The notes: a model not told the origin generated them from the sequence alone. DNA of 64,000 nt from Ferrimonas kyonanensis DSM 18153 (GCF_000425405.1 NZ_AUDJ01000011.1:182470-246469); one strand, 5' to 3'; positions 1 to 8,896 are shown, counted from the stretch's first letter. Numbers and translations are program-made.

Positions 1-434
1 TGGTGTCCTACGACCAGATCACCAAGAGCCAGGAAAACACCGCCTCACTGCTGTACTGGACCATTGTCGGCATGTACCTGATCGAAGGCAACGACCACTC
101 CAGCCAGACCTTCGTCGACACCGCCGTGTTTGATATTCGCAGCCGTACCCTACTGTTTCGGGCGCCGGGCCTGAGCAAGCTGGACGCCAGCTCCACCGCT
201 GTGCACCGCAAAGGCGAACTGGACAAGCTGTCCATGGAGGGCTTCACCCAGGCCGTGGCACAGATGACCGTCAATCTGGACAAGGAACTGCACCGCTTTG
301 AAACTCGGGTGAAGGAGGAAAAAATTGCTCAGGTAGAGACGAAACCGGGCTACAGCGGTGGCGGCCTGGGTGGGGTCGTACTGCTGGCCGGAGCCCTGCT
401 GGTTGGCTGGCGACGCCACGGCCTGATCCCCTGA
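1..434 (+). CDS. Rhombotarget-type lipoprotein, C-terminal part
   Basis: The reading frame is open from the window edge, so the first GTG at position 3 is probably not the real start and the lipoprotein signal lies outside. The last ~30 residues form a tripartite sorting tail: a Gly-rich motif (GYSGGGLGG), one hydrophobic segment (VVLLAGALLVGW) and a basic end (RRHG). That is the GlyGly-CTERM-like signal cleaved by the intramembrane protease rhombosortase, and the body resembles the TIGR 'rhombotarget lipoprotein' family, usually about 250 aa, so roughly half is seen. The protein is expected to be exported and processed at the inner membrane on its way to the cell surface. No partner protease gene is visible here. 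Function beyond sorting is unknown. Confidence 0.65.
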   Translation, partial: VSYDQITKSQENTASLLYWTIVGMYLIEGNDHSSQTFVDTAVFDIRSRTLLFRAPGLSKLDASSTAVHRKGELDKLSMEGFTQAVAQMTVNLDKELHRFETRVKEEKIAQVETKPGYSGGGLGGVVLLAGALLVGWRRHGLIP

Positions 435-514
435 TCGGCACCGCGACTGGCAATGGGCCAGCATCGCCGCGGATCACACCACGCCGGCATTGCGCCGGCG
501 TGGTGCCTGTTGCC

Positions 515-1585
515 TTAAGCGAACAGGAAGGAGTACAGGAACCCGGCGCCGATGGCCATGGTCAGAATCACGGTGACAAAGGCTACAATCATTTGATTCT
601 TAAAGATCGATTTCAGCAGAATCACCTCGGTCAGGCTGGCTCCGGCACTGCCGATGATCAACGCCATCACCGAACCCAGCGCCATCCCTTTGGCCACCAG
701 TGCCGAACTCAGCGGAATCACCGCCTCGGCCCGAATGTACAGCGGAATACCGATGACGGCGGCAACCGGAATCGCGTACCAGTTACCGGCACCGGCGTAC
801 TTGGCAATCAGATCGGTGGGAATGAACCCATAGATCAACGCCCCCAGCGAGATCCCCAGCATCAAGTAAGGAAACACCTGCTTGAAGTCTTTCCAAGTCG
901 CATGCCACAGACGCAGCCAGCGATTTTCCTTAACCACCTCGACACTGCCACAGGCGGTCGCCGTGCCGCAGCCGCCAGTAGCCACCGTCACCTGTGGCTC
1001 GGAAGACGCGCAGCAACTGCTGGTCGCCTGAGGTGCCGGGGCACTGTCACAGCAGCCCCCGCTGGTTGTCTTGGCGGCCGGTTCGCCACAACCACCGCTG
1101 GTGCCGCAACTGCTGCCACTGCCGGCGGCTTCATAGGCTTCCGGCTTCACATAACGCTCAAAGCCCAGTTTCTCTAACAGGATCCCGGCAGTGACCGACA
1201 CCGCCATGGCCACCACAAAGTAGAACGCCGCCACCTTGATGCCAAAAGTCACCACAAACAGGCCGATGATCACCGGATTCAGCAGCGGGCTGGAGAACAG
1301 AAATACCATCATGGGTCCAAAACCCGCCCTGGCCCGAAGCAACCCTTTGAGGAACGGGATGGTGGAGCAAGAGCAAAACGGGGTAATGGAACCCAGCAGC
1401 GCCGCCACGATGTAACCCTTGCCCTTACGGGAACTCAGAATCGACTGAATCTTTTCCGGAGTCAGAAACTCCTGCAGCACGCCGACCAGATAGCTGATCA
1501 CCAGGAACAGGATGATCAACTCGGTAGCAAGAAAGGCAAACATGTTGGCCGCCTCTTTGGCCATGGTCATAAACTCGGGACTCAT
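515..1585 (-). CDS. ArsP-type (DUF318) permease with Cys-rich cytoplasmic loop
   Basis: A 356-aa membrane protein of the permease family PF03773, which includes the organoarsenical exporter ArsP. The family signature TPFCSCSTIP lies near residue 70, with hydrophobic segments on either side, and a second membrane half begins near residue 235. Between the halves, at about residues 155-215, is an extended loop with about a dozen Cys in CG/CC/GGC clusters, far more than a typical short linker, which suggests thiol binding of a soft metal or metalloid. The start ATG is preceded by GAGAGC at five bases. It is divergent from an SLC13 transporter, and the shared intergenic region contains two short inverted repeats. 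The exact substrate (arsenical, metal or other) is not shown by the sequence. Confidence 0.82.
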   Translation of the reverse strand: MSPEFMTMAKEAANMFAFLATELIILFLVISYLVGVLQEFLTPEKIQSILSSRKGKGYIVAALLGSITPFCSCSTIPFLKGLLRARAGFGPMMVFLFSSPLLNPVIIGLFVVTFGIKVAAFYFVVAMAVSVTAGILLEKLGFERYVKPEAYEAAGSGSSCGTSGGCGEPAAKTTSGGCCDSAPAPQATSSCCASSEPQVTVATGGCGTATACGSVEVVKENRWLRLWHATWKDFKQVFPYLMLGISLGALIYGFIPTDLIAKYAGAGNWYAIPVAAVIGIPLYIRAEAVIPLSSALVAKGMALGSVMALIIGSAGASLTEVILLKSIFKNQMIVAFVTVILTMAIGAGFLYSFLFA

Positions 1586-1618
1586 AACAAGCTCTCAATC
1601 ATTTCGAATAATGTCGAA

Positions 1619-1638
1619 ATATTAGACCTGCCTAATAT
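1619..1638. promoter_or_regulatory. Candidate operator, ATATTAG-N6-CTAATAT
   Basis: A perfect 7-bp inverted repeat lies 34 bp upstream of the permease start, in the divergent intergenic region. Its size and position suit a dimeric repressor such as an ArsR-family protein, but no such gene is in view, so the regulator is unknown. Confidence 0.4.
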
Positions 1639-1655
1639 CGCCGTCAAGCAATTAT

Positions 1656-1671
1656 TTCCATTAATATGGAA
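1656..1671. promoter_or_regulatory. Second inverted repeat, TTCCAT-N4-ATGGAA
   Basis: A 6-bp inverted repeat follows the first one by 17 bp, in the same divergent intergenic region. It may be a second operator or part of the promoter of either gene. Sequence symmetry is the only support. Confidence 0.28.
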
Positions 1672-1829
1672 TTGTTCATTATGAGATTGAAATTCTGTCG
1701 AATAAAATGTGGGTAAATCCCCCGAACACCCTCGGCGACCTGTCGGAACATGACCCCCTCAACAGTGACCCCGACGAAAATACCGTACACTGGTGGCCAT
1801 GAACCCGATCGCCTTAACACCCCGTCGCC

Positions 1830-3149
1830 ATGACTAACTGGATTGCCGCAACCTTGCTGGCCTTGCCGCTGTGGCTGGGCATGAGCCATGCAACGCCCCC
1901 CTTGCAAGGCATGCTGCTGTTCGCCCTGGCGATGATTCTGTGGAGCAGTCGCTTGCTGGGTGAATTGCCCGGCATTGTGCTGATTCCGGCCCTGGCGTTG
2001 GCACTTGGATTGATTCACCCCGCCGACATCGCCGATATTCTGTTATCACCGGTGCTGGCCATCTTCATCTTCGGCTTTACCTTTGCCACCCTGAGCCGGG
2101 AACAACAATTGGATCGTCTGACCCTGTCGCTGTTAAGCCGCTACTCCGGTCACAGCGAACGCCGAGCCTGCTACCTGCTGTTCGCCATGACCGCGCTGAT
2201 CTCTATGTGGACCAGCAATGTGGTGACCACCGCCTTAATGCTGCCCCTGGCAATGAGTATCGCTCTGACCACGCCCAGTCAGCAGCAGGTCCACAAGACT
2301 CATTATCTGGGCATTGGCGTGGCCTTCAGTGCCACACTGGGTGGCATGGCTACCCAGGTGGGCAGCTCCACCAGCCTGATCGCCAGTAATCTCAGCGGAC
2401 TCGACTTCATTGGCTGGTCCACCCTGGCGCTACCTGTGGTGGTGGTGTTGTGGCTGTTGATGCTGGTGACCCTGGAGATCCAGTTTCGACCTGAATTCAA
2501 CCCCAACATGTCACTGCCCGAAGCCACCGCCATGACCCGGTCACAGCGGTGGACCTTGAGCATTGTGCTCGTCACTCTGATTATCTGGGTCGCCGGCGCC
2601 ATCGCCCTCAGAGGGCAGACCCGCATCTACGGCCTGGTGCCCCTGATCGCCGTGCTGGCTTTGCTGGCCAAGGGGCTGGTAAGCCCCATGAGCGTCGTGA
2701 AGTCGATAAAATGGCGGGTGGTCAGCATCTTTGTCAGTGCCATTACCCTGGGAAAGGTGCTGCACAGCAGTGGCGGCGGCGAGTTACTGATGCAATCAGT
2801 ATCGCCGCAGGCCTCGGCGCTGCCGCTGCTGGCCCAATTCGCCCTGTCACTGGCCATCATCGCTGTGGTCACCGAGTTTATGAGCAATGTCGCCAGTGCT
2901 TCTCTGCTGGCGCCGCTGTTGGCGTTGTTGCTGCTGCCTCAGGGGGTCAGTCAGGAACAGGTGGCATTGTTGGTGGGGATCGGCTGTTCCTTTGCCTTTG
3001 TGTTGCCCAGTTCCACCCCCACCAACAGCTTGATTCTGGCGTCGGGAGCGGTGTCCCCGTCCAGACTCATGCAGGTCGGCCTGAGGTACAAGTTAGTGGC
3101 CGTCTGTTTACTGCTGCTGGTGCTATACGCCGTTGGTGTCCGCCCTTAG
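1830..3149 (+). CDS. SLC13/DASS-family anion symporter
   Basis: A 439-aa inner-membrane carrier of the divalent anion:Na+ symporter family (dicarboxylates, citrate or sulfate). It has about eleven hydrophobic segments and the two pseudo-symmetric Ser-Asn substrate/Na+ motifs: SNVVTTALMLP near residue 130 and SNVASASLLAPL near residue 353. PSSTPTNSLI near residue 393 is the Pro-Thr-rich turn typical of the family. No clear ribosome-binding sequence precedes the ATG. The stop codon overlaps that of the convergent LysR gene by 4 bp. The ArsP-like neighbour hints at an oxyanion theme, but in a fumarate-respiring cell a C4-dicarboxylate is equally likely. The substrate cannot be assigned. Confidence 0.8.
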   Translation: MTNWIAATLLALPLWLGMSHATPPLQGMLLFALAMILWSSRLLGELPGIVLIPALALALGLIHPADIADILLSPVLAIFIFGFTFATLSREQQLDRLTLSLLSRYSGHSERRACYLLFAMTALISMWTSNVVTTALMLPLAMSIALTTPSQQQVHKTHYLGIGVAFSATLGGMATQVGSSTSLIASNLSGLDFIGWSTLALPVVVVLWLLMLVTLEIQFRPEFNPNMSLPEATAMTRSQRWTLSIVLVTLIIWVAGAIALRGQTRIYGLVPLIAVLALLAKGLVSPMSVVKSIKWRVVSIFVSAITLGKVLHSSGGGELLMQSVSPQASALPLLAQFALSLAIIAVVTEFMSNVASASLLAPLLALLLLPQGVSQEQVALLVGIGCSFAFVLPSSTPTNSLILASGAVSPSRLMQVGLRYKLVAVCLLLLVLYAVGVRP

Positions 3150-4036
3150 GCTGGCTTTTTGGATACATCACAACTGTCCAGAAAGGTGTCCATCAGTGGC
3201 GTCAGATTGGCCTGCTTGTAGATGACGTAGATGTGCCTCGACTGTGTCTCGGTGTCGGTAGCCACTTCCACCAGTTCGCCCCGCTCCAGCTCAGCATCGA
3301 CGGACAACAGCGGTAACACACTCAGGCCAAGGCCGGTGCCCACCGCCCGCTTAATGGCCCCCATGGTGTTCATGATGATCTCATCCTGAACCGTCACCCC
3401 CAGCCCCTTAAGCAGATGCAAAGACTCAATGCGGGTGGCCGAATCCTCCTCATCCAGAATCCAGGTCGCGGCAGACAAGTCTGCCGCAGTGGCTGGCCGG
3501 TGGGCCAATTTATGCCCAGGCGCCGCGACCACACATAAGCGGTCACTGCGCCAGCGAATGAACTCCAGATCTTTGCTTTTGGGAGGGCGGCCGATAAACG
3601 CCAGATCCAGCTCATTCTGAGTCACTAACTCTTCGATGGCGGTGCTGGAAAGAATTTTGAGGCGAGTGTTAACCGAAGGGTACAGCATTTTGAAATGAGG
3701 CAGCTTTTTAGACAGTACGTAATTGCCAGAGGTCTTATTGGCGCCAATACTTAAAGTGCCGCCGATGCCTTGAGCTTGCTCCTTAAACAGCTTCTCCAGC
3801 TGCTGCACTTTATTCAGCACCGTATTGGCGTAGGTCAGCACCAGAGTGCCGGAATCGGTGATCACCAGCCCGGACGCGGTTCGCTCAAACAGACGAGCCC
3901 CCAGTGAAGACTCCAACTCCTTCAGGCTCATGCTCACCGCCGGCACCGACAGATGCAGTTGCCGCGCCGCCTTAGACAGCTGACGACCGTCACAAATGGC
4001 CTTGAACACCGTCAATTGCTTTAACGTAATTCTCAT
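3146..4036 (-). CDS. LysR-family transcriptional regulator
   Basis: A 296-aa protein of standard LysR length. The N-terminal winged helix-turn-helix is clear: LSKAARQLHLSVPAVSMSLK at about residues 19-38, followed by LGARLFER. The rest is a periplasmic-binding-protein-like effector domain. The start ATG is preceded by GGGAG at four bases. It sits tail-to-tail with the SLC13 transporter, and its promoter region lies beyond the fccA terminator. Its targets are not evident, since LysR regulators usually control a divergent neighbour and none is divergent here. The transporter or the fumarate reductase are guesses only. Confidence 0.85.
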   Translation of the reverse strand: MRITLKQLTVFKAICDGRQLSKAARQLHLSVPAVSMSLKELESSLGARLFERTASGLVITDSGTLVLTYANTVLNKVQQLEKLFKEQAQGIGGTLSIGANKTSGNYVLSKKLPHFKMLYPSVNTRLKILSSTAIEELVTQNELDLAFIGRPPKSKDLEFIRWRSDRLCVVAAPGHKLAHRPATAADLSAATWILDEEDSATRIESLHLLKGLGVTVQDEIIMNTMGAIKRAVGTGLGLSVLPLLSVDAELERGELVEVATDTETQSRHIYVIYKQANLTPLMDTFLDSCDVSKKPA

Positions 4037-4108
4037 GACTCTCCCTCACCTTTGCCTACAGTGTATCCAGCCCCGTGCCAATGCGCTGCGGCAACCCTCA
4101 CGCAGGCT

Positions 4109-4137
4109 AAAAAAAGCGGGACCCTAGGTCCCGCTTT
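4109..4137 (-). terminator. Rho-independent terminator of fccA
   Basis: An 11-bp perfect stem (AAAGCGGGACC at 4113-4123 with 4127-4137) has a 3-base loop. It reads into a run of T on the minus strand and lies 27 bp after the fccA stop codon. Confidence 0.85.
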
Positions 4138-4163
4138 CGTCGATGTGATGATGATGTTCTGAG

Positions 4164-5930
4164 TTACTTATCCTTGGCAAAGGCCGCCGCATGGGCACCG
4201 GCCCGGCGACCAAAGACCACGGTATCGGCAATGGCATTGCCACCCAGGCGGTTATAGCCATGAACCCCGCCAGTGACTTCACCGGCAGCATACAGACCTG
4301 GAATTGGCCAGCTCTGCAGGTTCAGCACTTCGGACTCATCGCTGATGGCCACGCCGCCCATGGTATGGTGAATGCCCGGTGCCACCTTCACCGCATAGTA
4401 AGGAGGTTTGCTCAAATTCAGTGGCATGTCTTCACGGCCAAAGGCCTCGTCCTTACCCTTAGCCTGGTAACCATTGTAGGCGGTCACGGTTGTTGGCAGA
4501 TCCTTCATACCGGTGATGCTCGCCAGCTCCTCGACGGTGTTGGCTTTTGACAACATGCCCAGGTGGTCGTAACCCCGTACCATCTTCTTCTTTTCCACCA
4601 GTTGCTGGTCAAACACCAACCAGGCGTATTGATCCTTCTGCTTCAAAATGGCGTCAGACGCCCGGTCACGGGTGGTCAGTTCACTGATAAAACGCTGACC
4701 ATCGGTGTTGACCATAATTGCTCCCACACCTCGCACGGTCTCGGAGATCAGGATGCGACTGTCCTTACCGATGGTCGGGTGCGCCTGAATCCAGTCGATG
4801 TCGGTCATGGACGCACCGATCTCCTTGGCCAAGGTGATGCCATCACCGGTGGCGGTGACGTTGTTGGAGCTGGTCATATCGGCGAAAGTAGGCCGGTAGT
4901 AGGCGATCATCTCTTTATTCATGCCGTAGCCACCGGTAGCCAGAACCACCGAGTCGGCCGCCACCATGCGGTAGCCAGAGTGCTTACCGTGCACCACCAC
5001 CCCGGCAATGCTCTTATCGTCGTTCAGCACCAGCTTTTCTACCCGGGAGTTAAGGCGCACGTCGACATTTTCACGTTTGGCCGCTTTACGCAGGGTGTCA
5101 ATGATGTGAGGGCCGACACTGGCACCGCCGGAAGGCCGGTGAGTCCGCTCAACCCGGGCACCGCCAGAGCGCTTCAGGTCATCCATGTTGGCACCCAGAG
5201 ACTCCAACCACTTGATGCCGTCCGCCGACTCCTCGGCCATGATCCGCACCAACGACTCATCATTTTGATAACGCCCCCCTTTCATGGCATCTTCGACGAA
5301 CCAGTCGATGCTGTCCTTGATCCCTTTTTTCTGCTGCTGCGGCGTCATTACCGCATTGAAGCCACCGGCAGCCAGCATGGAGTTGCCACCGGAGTACGGC
5401 GCCTTTTCAAACAAAATGACCTTGGCCCCCGCCATTTTGGCGGAGATGGCGGCGTTGAACCCGGCACTGCCGGCACCCACGACAATCACGTCGGTGGTTT
5501 CTACCGGGCCTTTGTCGATGGCTTTCTGAATCGCGTCCTGATCCCACTCAGCGTCCCAAGCTGGCTTTGCTTTGGCGTCGGCAAACGGCATCGACTCGAT
5601 GTCGAAAGAGTGACAGTCGTTACATTTAAACACCGGCTGTTCGTGTGCCTTATGGCAAGAGCTGCAATTGATGTCACCCAGGTGAGAAGAGTGAGGATCG
5701 AACTCCAGTTCACTGTTGGCCAACTCCTCGTAGCCACCGTGACACTCTTTACACTGAGTGTTCTCATGGGTTTCGCTGTCGGCAACCTTGCCAATGGGCT
5801 TGGCATGGCAAGACTCGCAACTGCCCATGTCAGCATGAAACTGTGCCAGCGAATCCGCACCAGCAGAAGCGGTTGCGGACAAACTCATCAGCACGGCGGC
5901 GACCGATAAACAGGATAATTTAATTTTCAC
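4164..5930 (-). CDS. fccA: Periplasmic flavocytochrome c fumarate reductase
   Basis: A soluble periplasmic enzyme reducing fumarate to succinate with electrons from the menaquinol-CymA type pathway. The first ~25 residues are a Sec signal peptide ending ATASA. Four CXXCH heme c sites follow (CESCH, CKECH, CSSCH, CNDCH at about residues 38, 60, 89 and 103), then an FAD-binding GAGSAG near 152 and the FAD/fumarate-reductase domain to the end. TTRDRASDA contains the expected catalytic Arg, and HHTMGG and GEVTGGVHG are also conserved. Size (588 aa) matches Shewanella FccA. I chose the GTG start at 5930 because GGAAAGG lies eight bases upstream and a normal signal peptide follows directly. An ATG at 5966 is in frame but has no ribosome-binding sequence. 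A strong terminator follows. Confidence 0.93.
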   Translation of the reverse strand: MKIKLSCLSVAAVLMSLSATASAGADSLAQFHADMGSCESCHAKPIGKVADSETHENTQCKECHGGYEELANSELEFDPHSSHLGDINCSSCHKAHEQPVFKCNDCHSFDIESMPFADAKAKPAWDAEWDQDAIQKAIDKGPVETTDVIVVGAGSAGFNAAISAKMAGAKVILFEKAPYSGGNSMLAAGGFNAVMTPQQQKKGIKDSIDWFVEDAMKGGRYQNDESLVRIMAEESADGIKWLESLGANMDDLKRSGGARVERTHRPSGGASVGPHIIDTLRKAAKRENVDVRLNSRVEKLVLNDDKSIAGVVVHGKHSGYRMVAADSVVLATGGYGMNKEMIAYYRPTFADMTSSNNVTATGDGITLAKEIGASMTDIDWIQAHPTIGKDSRILISETVRGVGAIMVNTDGQRFISELTTRDRASDAILKQKDQYAWLVFDQQLVEKKKMVRGYDHLGMLSKANTVEELASITGMKDLPTTVTAYNGYQAKGKDEAFGREDMPLNLSKPPYYAVKVAPGIHHTMGGVAISDESEVLNLQSWPIPGLYAAGEVTGGVHGYNRLGGNAIADTVVFGRRAGAHAAAFAKDK

Positions 5931-6082
5931 AGTAATAACCTTTCCAAGCAGGGTTTCTGAATTCATTTTTAGAATACCCGTACCACTAAAGGGATAAACT
6001 TGACCGACTTCAAACTCCTTCAGACGTTCATTTCGATCTATTTAATTAGGTTTAAGAAAAATTGAATAGCAATTAATTCCAG

Positions 6083-6098
6083 CGTGACATGATTCAAA
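6083..6098. promoter_or_regulatory. CRP-like site between fccA and the porin gene
   Basis: CGTGA-CATGAT-TCAAA matches the CRP consensus TGTGA-N6-TCACA at 8 of 10 positions. It lies in the shared upstream region, about 150 bp from the fccA start and 55 bp from the porin start. CRP controls anaerobic respiration genes in Shewanella, so the site is plausible but unproven. An adjacent GTGAA-N5-TTCAC repeat (6101-6115) has the wrong spacing for CRP. Confidence 0.38.
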
Positions 6099-6151
6099 AT
6101 GTGAATTTTTTTCACTCCTTAAACTAAATGCAACGACACAAGGAATCCATC

Positions 6152-7174
6152 ATGAAAAAAATTGCACTACTCTGCCTGGCCTCCCTGGCATCCTCTTCCG
6201 CCCTTGCAGAATCCCCCACTGTATACGGCCGAATGTGGTTAGGAACCACTTACTCCGATAACGGAATCGCCAGCAACGAAAAGGTCAAAGGCACGGCATT
6301 AGAGAGCTATTCCTCTACCCTTGGAATCAAAGGGAGCTACGACATCGCCCCTGAACTGGCGGTAATATACAAAGCCCAGGTTATTATTCAGGGCATGGAC
6401 CAAGATAAGTCTGAAGATCCATTTAAAGCACACAACACCTATTTGGGTTTAAAAGGTAATTTTGGTGAGGTCGTATTTGGTAGAAATGACACTGCCTTTA
6501 AAAAGCTCGAAGGTGGAATCGATCAGTTTAATATTACCTCGGCGGATATGAGCAAGTTATTTGCCGGTAATGATCGCCTGTCTGACTCCGTCAACTATTA
6601 CAGCCCGACCCTGGCAGGCGTGCGCTTTGGCGCCGTCTACGTCCTCGAGGATGACTTTCAGGGCAGCGCCGATCTGAATGATGCCAATAATTATGCCGTA
6701 ACCATGACCCTGGGCGACGGCAAACTGAAATCCACCAATCATTACCTGGGATTGGGCTACGCCGATGGCTTGAATGGATTAAAAGCAGTTCGGGTTTCTG
6801 CCGGACTGAAATGGAACCATCTTAAACTGGGTGCCATCTATCAGGATTCGGAGTCCCTCAAATACACCAACCTCGAGGGTCAGTCCTGGTTGTTGAGCGC
6901 CGCCTACAGCATCAGCAAACAACACATCCTCAAAGCCCAGTTTGGCGGCGACGATTCCGGCCTGGGTAAGCTCACTAAGAATGCCGGTGCCTCACTGGGC
7001 GACGTCAGCGACAACCAGTCTTATGCGTACACGCTCGGCTATGACTACAAAGCCAGCAAACAGGTCACCATGGGCCTTATCGCTGCGTACTACGACGGCG
7101 AGTTTACCGACAATCTCGGCAAACAGAGCTTCGATGACACTCTGTTCACCGCCCACCTGAAGTACATGTTCTGA
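6152..7174 (+). CDS. Gram-negative porin (Porin_4 type)
   Basis: A 340-aa outer-membrane trimeric-porin-like protein. A signal peptide (MKKIALL...ALA, 19 residues) precedes SPTVYGRMW, the usual first beta strand of this family. The sequence alternates polar and hydrophobic residues throughout and ends in Phe (HLKYMF), the outer-membrane assembly signal. I prefer the ATG at 6152 over 6128, since AAGGA lies seven bases upstream and the signal peptide starts there. It is divergent from the fumarate reductase gene, so the pore could admit fumarate or other small solutes. That role is inferred only from position. Confidence 0.87.
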   Translation: MKKIALLCLASLASSSALAESPTVYGRMWLGTTYSDNGIASNEKVKGTALESYSSTLGIKGSYDIAPELAVIYKAQVIIQGMDQDKSEDPFKAHNTYLGLKGNFGEVVFGRNDTAFKKLEGGIDQFNITSADMSKLFAGNDRLSDSVNYYSPTLAGVRFGAVYVLEDDFQGSADLNDANNYAVTMTLGDGKLKSTNHYLGLGYADGLNGLKAVRVSAGLKWNHLKLGAIYQDSESLKYTNLEGQSWLLSAAYSISKQHILKAQFGGDDSGLGKLTKNAGASLGDVSDNQSYAYTLGYDYKASKQVTMGLIAAYYDGEFTDNLGKQSFDDTLFTAHLKYMF

Positions 7175-7254
7175 GTACCGGTGGCGGCAAATTCCCGGCC
7201 GTCCAATCCTCGCGTATGCTAAACTGGCGCCTTGTCATCCAGCAAGGCGCCACC

Positions 7255-7506
7255 ATGAGCCACTCCCAACCCAATAACCCCCTGCACGGCGTTAAGCTGC
7301 AAACCATCGTCGAAGATCTGGCCGAATATTATGGCTGGACCGAGCTCGGTCGCCGCATTCCAGTCAACTGCTTCAACAGCAACCCGTCGGTGAAATCCAG
7401 CCTCAAATTTCTGCGCCGCACTCCCTGGGCAAGAGACAAAGTCGAACAGCTGTATCTGGACTCGCAACAGGACATCAACGACTGGCGCCAACAGCACCCA
7501 AGCTGA
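7255..7506 (+). CDS. VF530-family (DUF2132) small DNA-binding protein
   Basis: An 83-aa protein from the ATG at 7255. The conserved core runs from [13 protein letters not shown] through [13 protein letters not shown] to [12 protein letters not shown], nearly the entire family domain. The structure of the Vibrio fischeri VF530 member led to its description as DNA-binding, but no cellular role is established. An upstream in-frame ATG at 7216 would add 13 residues with no family similarity, so it is not used. It stands alone between the porin and a chalcone-isomerase-like gene. Confidence 0.8.
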   Translation: MSHSQPNNPLHGVKLQTIVEDLAEYYGWTELGRRIPVNCFNSNPSVKSSLKFLRRTPWARDKVEQLYLDSQQDINDWRQQHPS

Positions 7507-7615
7507 AACAACTGGTATAACCAGTTGAGTTGCCAGAGATCGACACTTGTTCGCATCGAGCTGACCTGTTATCACTGCTGGCAATCCTTACTCAACTCAT
7601 AAGAAGTCGTTGTTT

Positions 7616-8179
7616 ATGAAGAAACTCACCCTGATTGCCGCCCTCACTGCCGGCCTGTCACTCTCGGCCGTCGCCGCCACCGACATCGCCGGTGTCAAGG
7701 TCAACGACCAGATCCAGCTGCAGGGTAAGCCCCTGACTCTCAGCGGCGCAGGCATCCGCTCTAAGTTCTTCATGGATCTGTACGTCGGCTCCCTCTACAG
7801 CGCCGCGACTGGGGTGGACGCCGACAGCGTGATTCACGGCGAGCACGCCAGTGCCATTCGCCTCAACATCGTTTCCGGGCTGATCACTTCCGATAAGATG
7901 ATCGACACCATCGAAGAAGGCTTTGAAAATGCCGCTGGCGACGACTTCGACGCCCTCAAGCCGCAGATCGACCGCTTTATTGCCGTCTTCAATGACAAGA
8001 TCGTCGAGGGTGACCAGTTCACCCTGCTGTCGCTGCCCGGTGTCGGGGTCGAAGCCTATAAGAACGGACAATTGCTGACTCTGGTAGAAGGCGAACGCTT
8101 CCGTCAGGCGCTGCTGGGAATCTGGCTGGGCAATAAACCGGCCGACAAAGACCTCAAGCAGGAGATGTTGGGCCAATAA
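7616..8179 (+). CDS. Chalcone isomerase-like periplasmic protein
   Basis: A 187-aa exported protein with a signal peptide (MKKLTLIAALTAGLSLSAVA). The mature part carries the chalcone-isomerase-like fold signature seen in bacterial homologs: IAGVKV, LSGAGIRSKFFMDLYVGSLY, then a C-terminal FRQALLGIWLG block. Bacterial members are not known to act on flavonoids and their function is unresolved. The ATG at 7616 is chosen over an in-frame TTG at 7610 because it begins the signal peptide and AAGAAG precedes it at ten bases. A strong terminator follows, so the gene is probably monocistronic. Confidence 0.8.
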   Translation: MKKLTLIAALTAGLSLSAVAATDIAGVKVNDQIQLQGKPLTLSGAGIRSKFFMDLYVGSLYSAATGVDADSVIHGEHASAIRLNIVSGLITSDKMIDTIEEGFENAAGDDFDALKPQIDRFIAVFNDKIVEGDQFTLLSLPGVGVEAYKNGQLLTLVEGERFRQALLGIWLGNKPADKDLKQEMLGQ

Positions 8180-8202
8180 CTCCGTGGCACCTTGATGAAT
8201 AG

Positions 8203-8231
8203 AAACGGACGCCGACGCGTCCGTTTTTTTT
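8203..8231 (+). terminator. Rho-independent terminator of the chalcone isomerase-like gene
   Basis: A 10-bp perfect stem (AAACGGACGC at 8203-8212 with 8217-8226) and a CGAC loop, followed by T residues to 8231. It overlaps the stop codon of the convergent TetR gene. Confidence 0.9.
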
Positions 8232-8850
8232 ATCGACCAGGAGGCCGGTAGCCCGCCAGAAACAGGCTCACCGTCTGCCGCAGGTAGTCATCGCGTTGAC
8301 GAGCGTCCATCACCTGCTCCAATCCCAACTCACCGCGCATCTTATCCATGGTCTGCAACATCAACAGCAACTGCTGTGCCGCAAACAGGCAGTTGGGGAT
8401 CGCCAGGATTCCGCGCTGATTCAACTGGATCAGATAGCCCAGCATCAACGCCTGCATGCGGCTGGGGCCGGCGCCATAGTAAAGCTCGGATAACTCCGGG
8501 TGAGTTTCGGCACTGCGAACGCAAGAACAATAGATATGACGCGCTTCGTGACTGAGCACCATGTCGCTGAACCTGTGAGCAAAATCCAGCAGCACTTCGG
8601 CCGGTTCGGCGTCGAGATCAAAGCCTTCCGGGGTCATCTGATGGCTGCTGCAGCGGCTCTCGATGCAGTGGACAAACAGGTCGTTTTTGTTACCAAAATG
8701 AGAATACACCGTCTGCTTAGAGACCCCGGCCCGTTCAGCCACCTCGTCCATGGAGGTGGTTTCCAGCCCGTTCTGCATAAAGAGTTCGGTGGCGGCTTCC
8801 AATATCTGGCAGCGTTTTTTGCTCTTCCTGTCGCAACCTGCTGATCCCAT
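8230..8850 (-). CDS. TetR/AcrR-family repressor of the adjacent efflux operon
   Basis: A 206-aa regulator with the N-terminal TetR helix-turn-helix (TTSMDEVAERAGVSKQTVYSHF at about residues 31-52) and the conserved K-DLF that follows. The C-terminal ligand domain is of normal size. It is transcribed divergently from an RND adaptor/pump pair, with a perfect 11-bp inverted repeat in the 102-bp gap, the classic arrangement of a local efflux repressor such as AcrR or MtrR. GAGGG lies three bases before the ATG. The inducer is unknown. Confidence 0.88.
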   Translation of the reverse strand: MGSAGCDRKSKKRCQILEAATELFMQNGLETTSMDEVAERAGVSKQTVYSHFGNKNDLFVHCIESRCSSHQMTPEGFDLDAEPAEVLLDFAHRFSDMVLSHEARHIYCSCVRSAETHPELSELYYGAGPSRMQALMLGYLIQLNQRGILAIPNCLFAAQQLLLMLQTMDKMRGELGLEQVMDARQRDDYLRQTVSLFLAGYRPPGR

Positions 8851-8896
8851 AAGCCCTCACAATAAAGTTACAACTAATTTACAAATCATACTGGAC

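Noticed and set aside
6101..6115. GTGAA-N5-TTCAC as a CRP site in front of the porin
   Set aside because: The spacing is one base too long for the TGTGA-N6-TCACA consensus; the neighbouring CGTGA-N6-TCAAA fits better.
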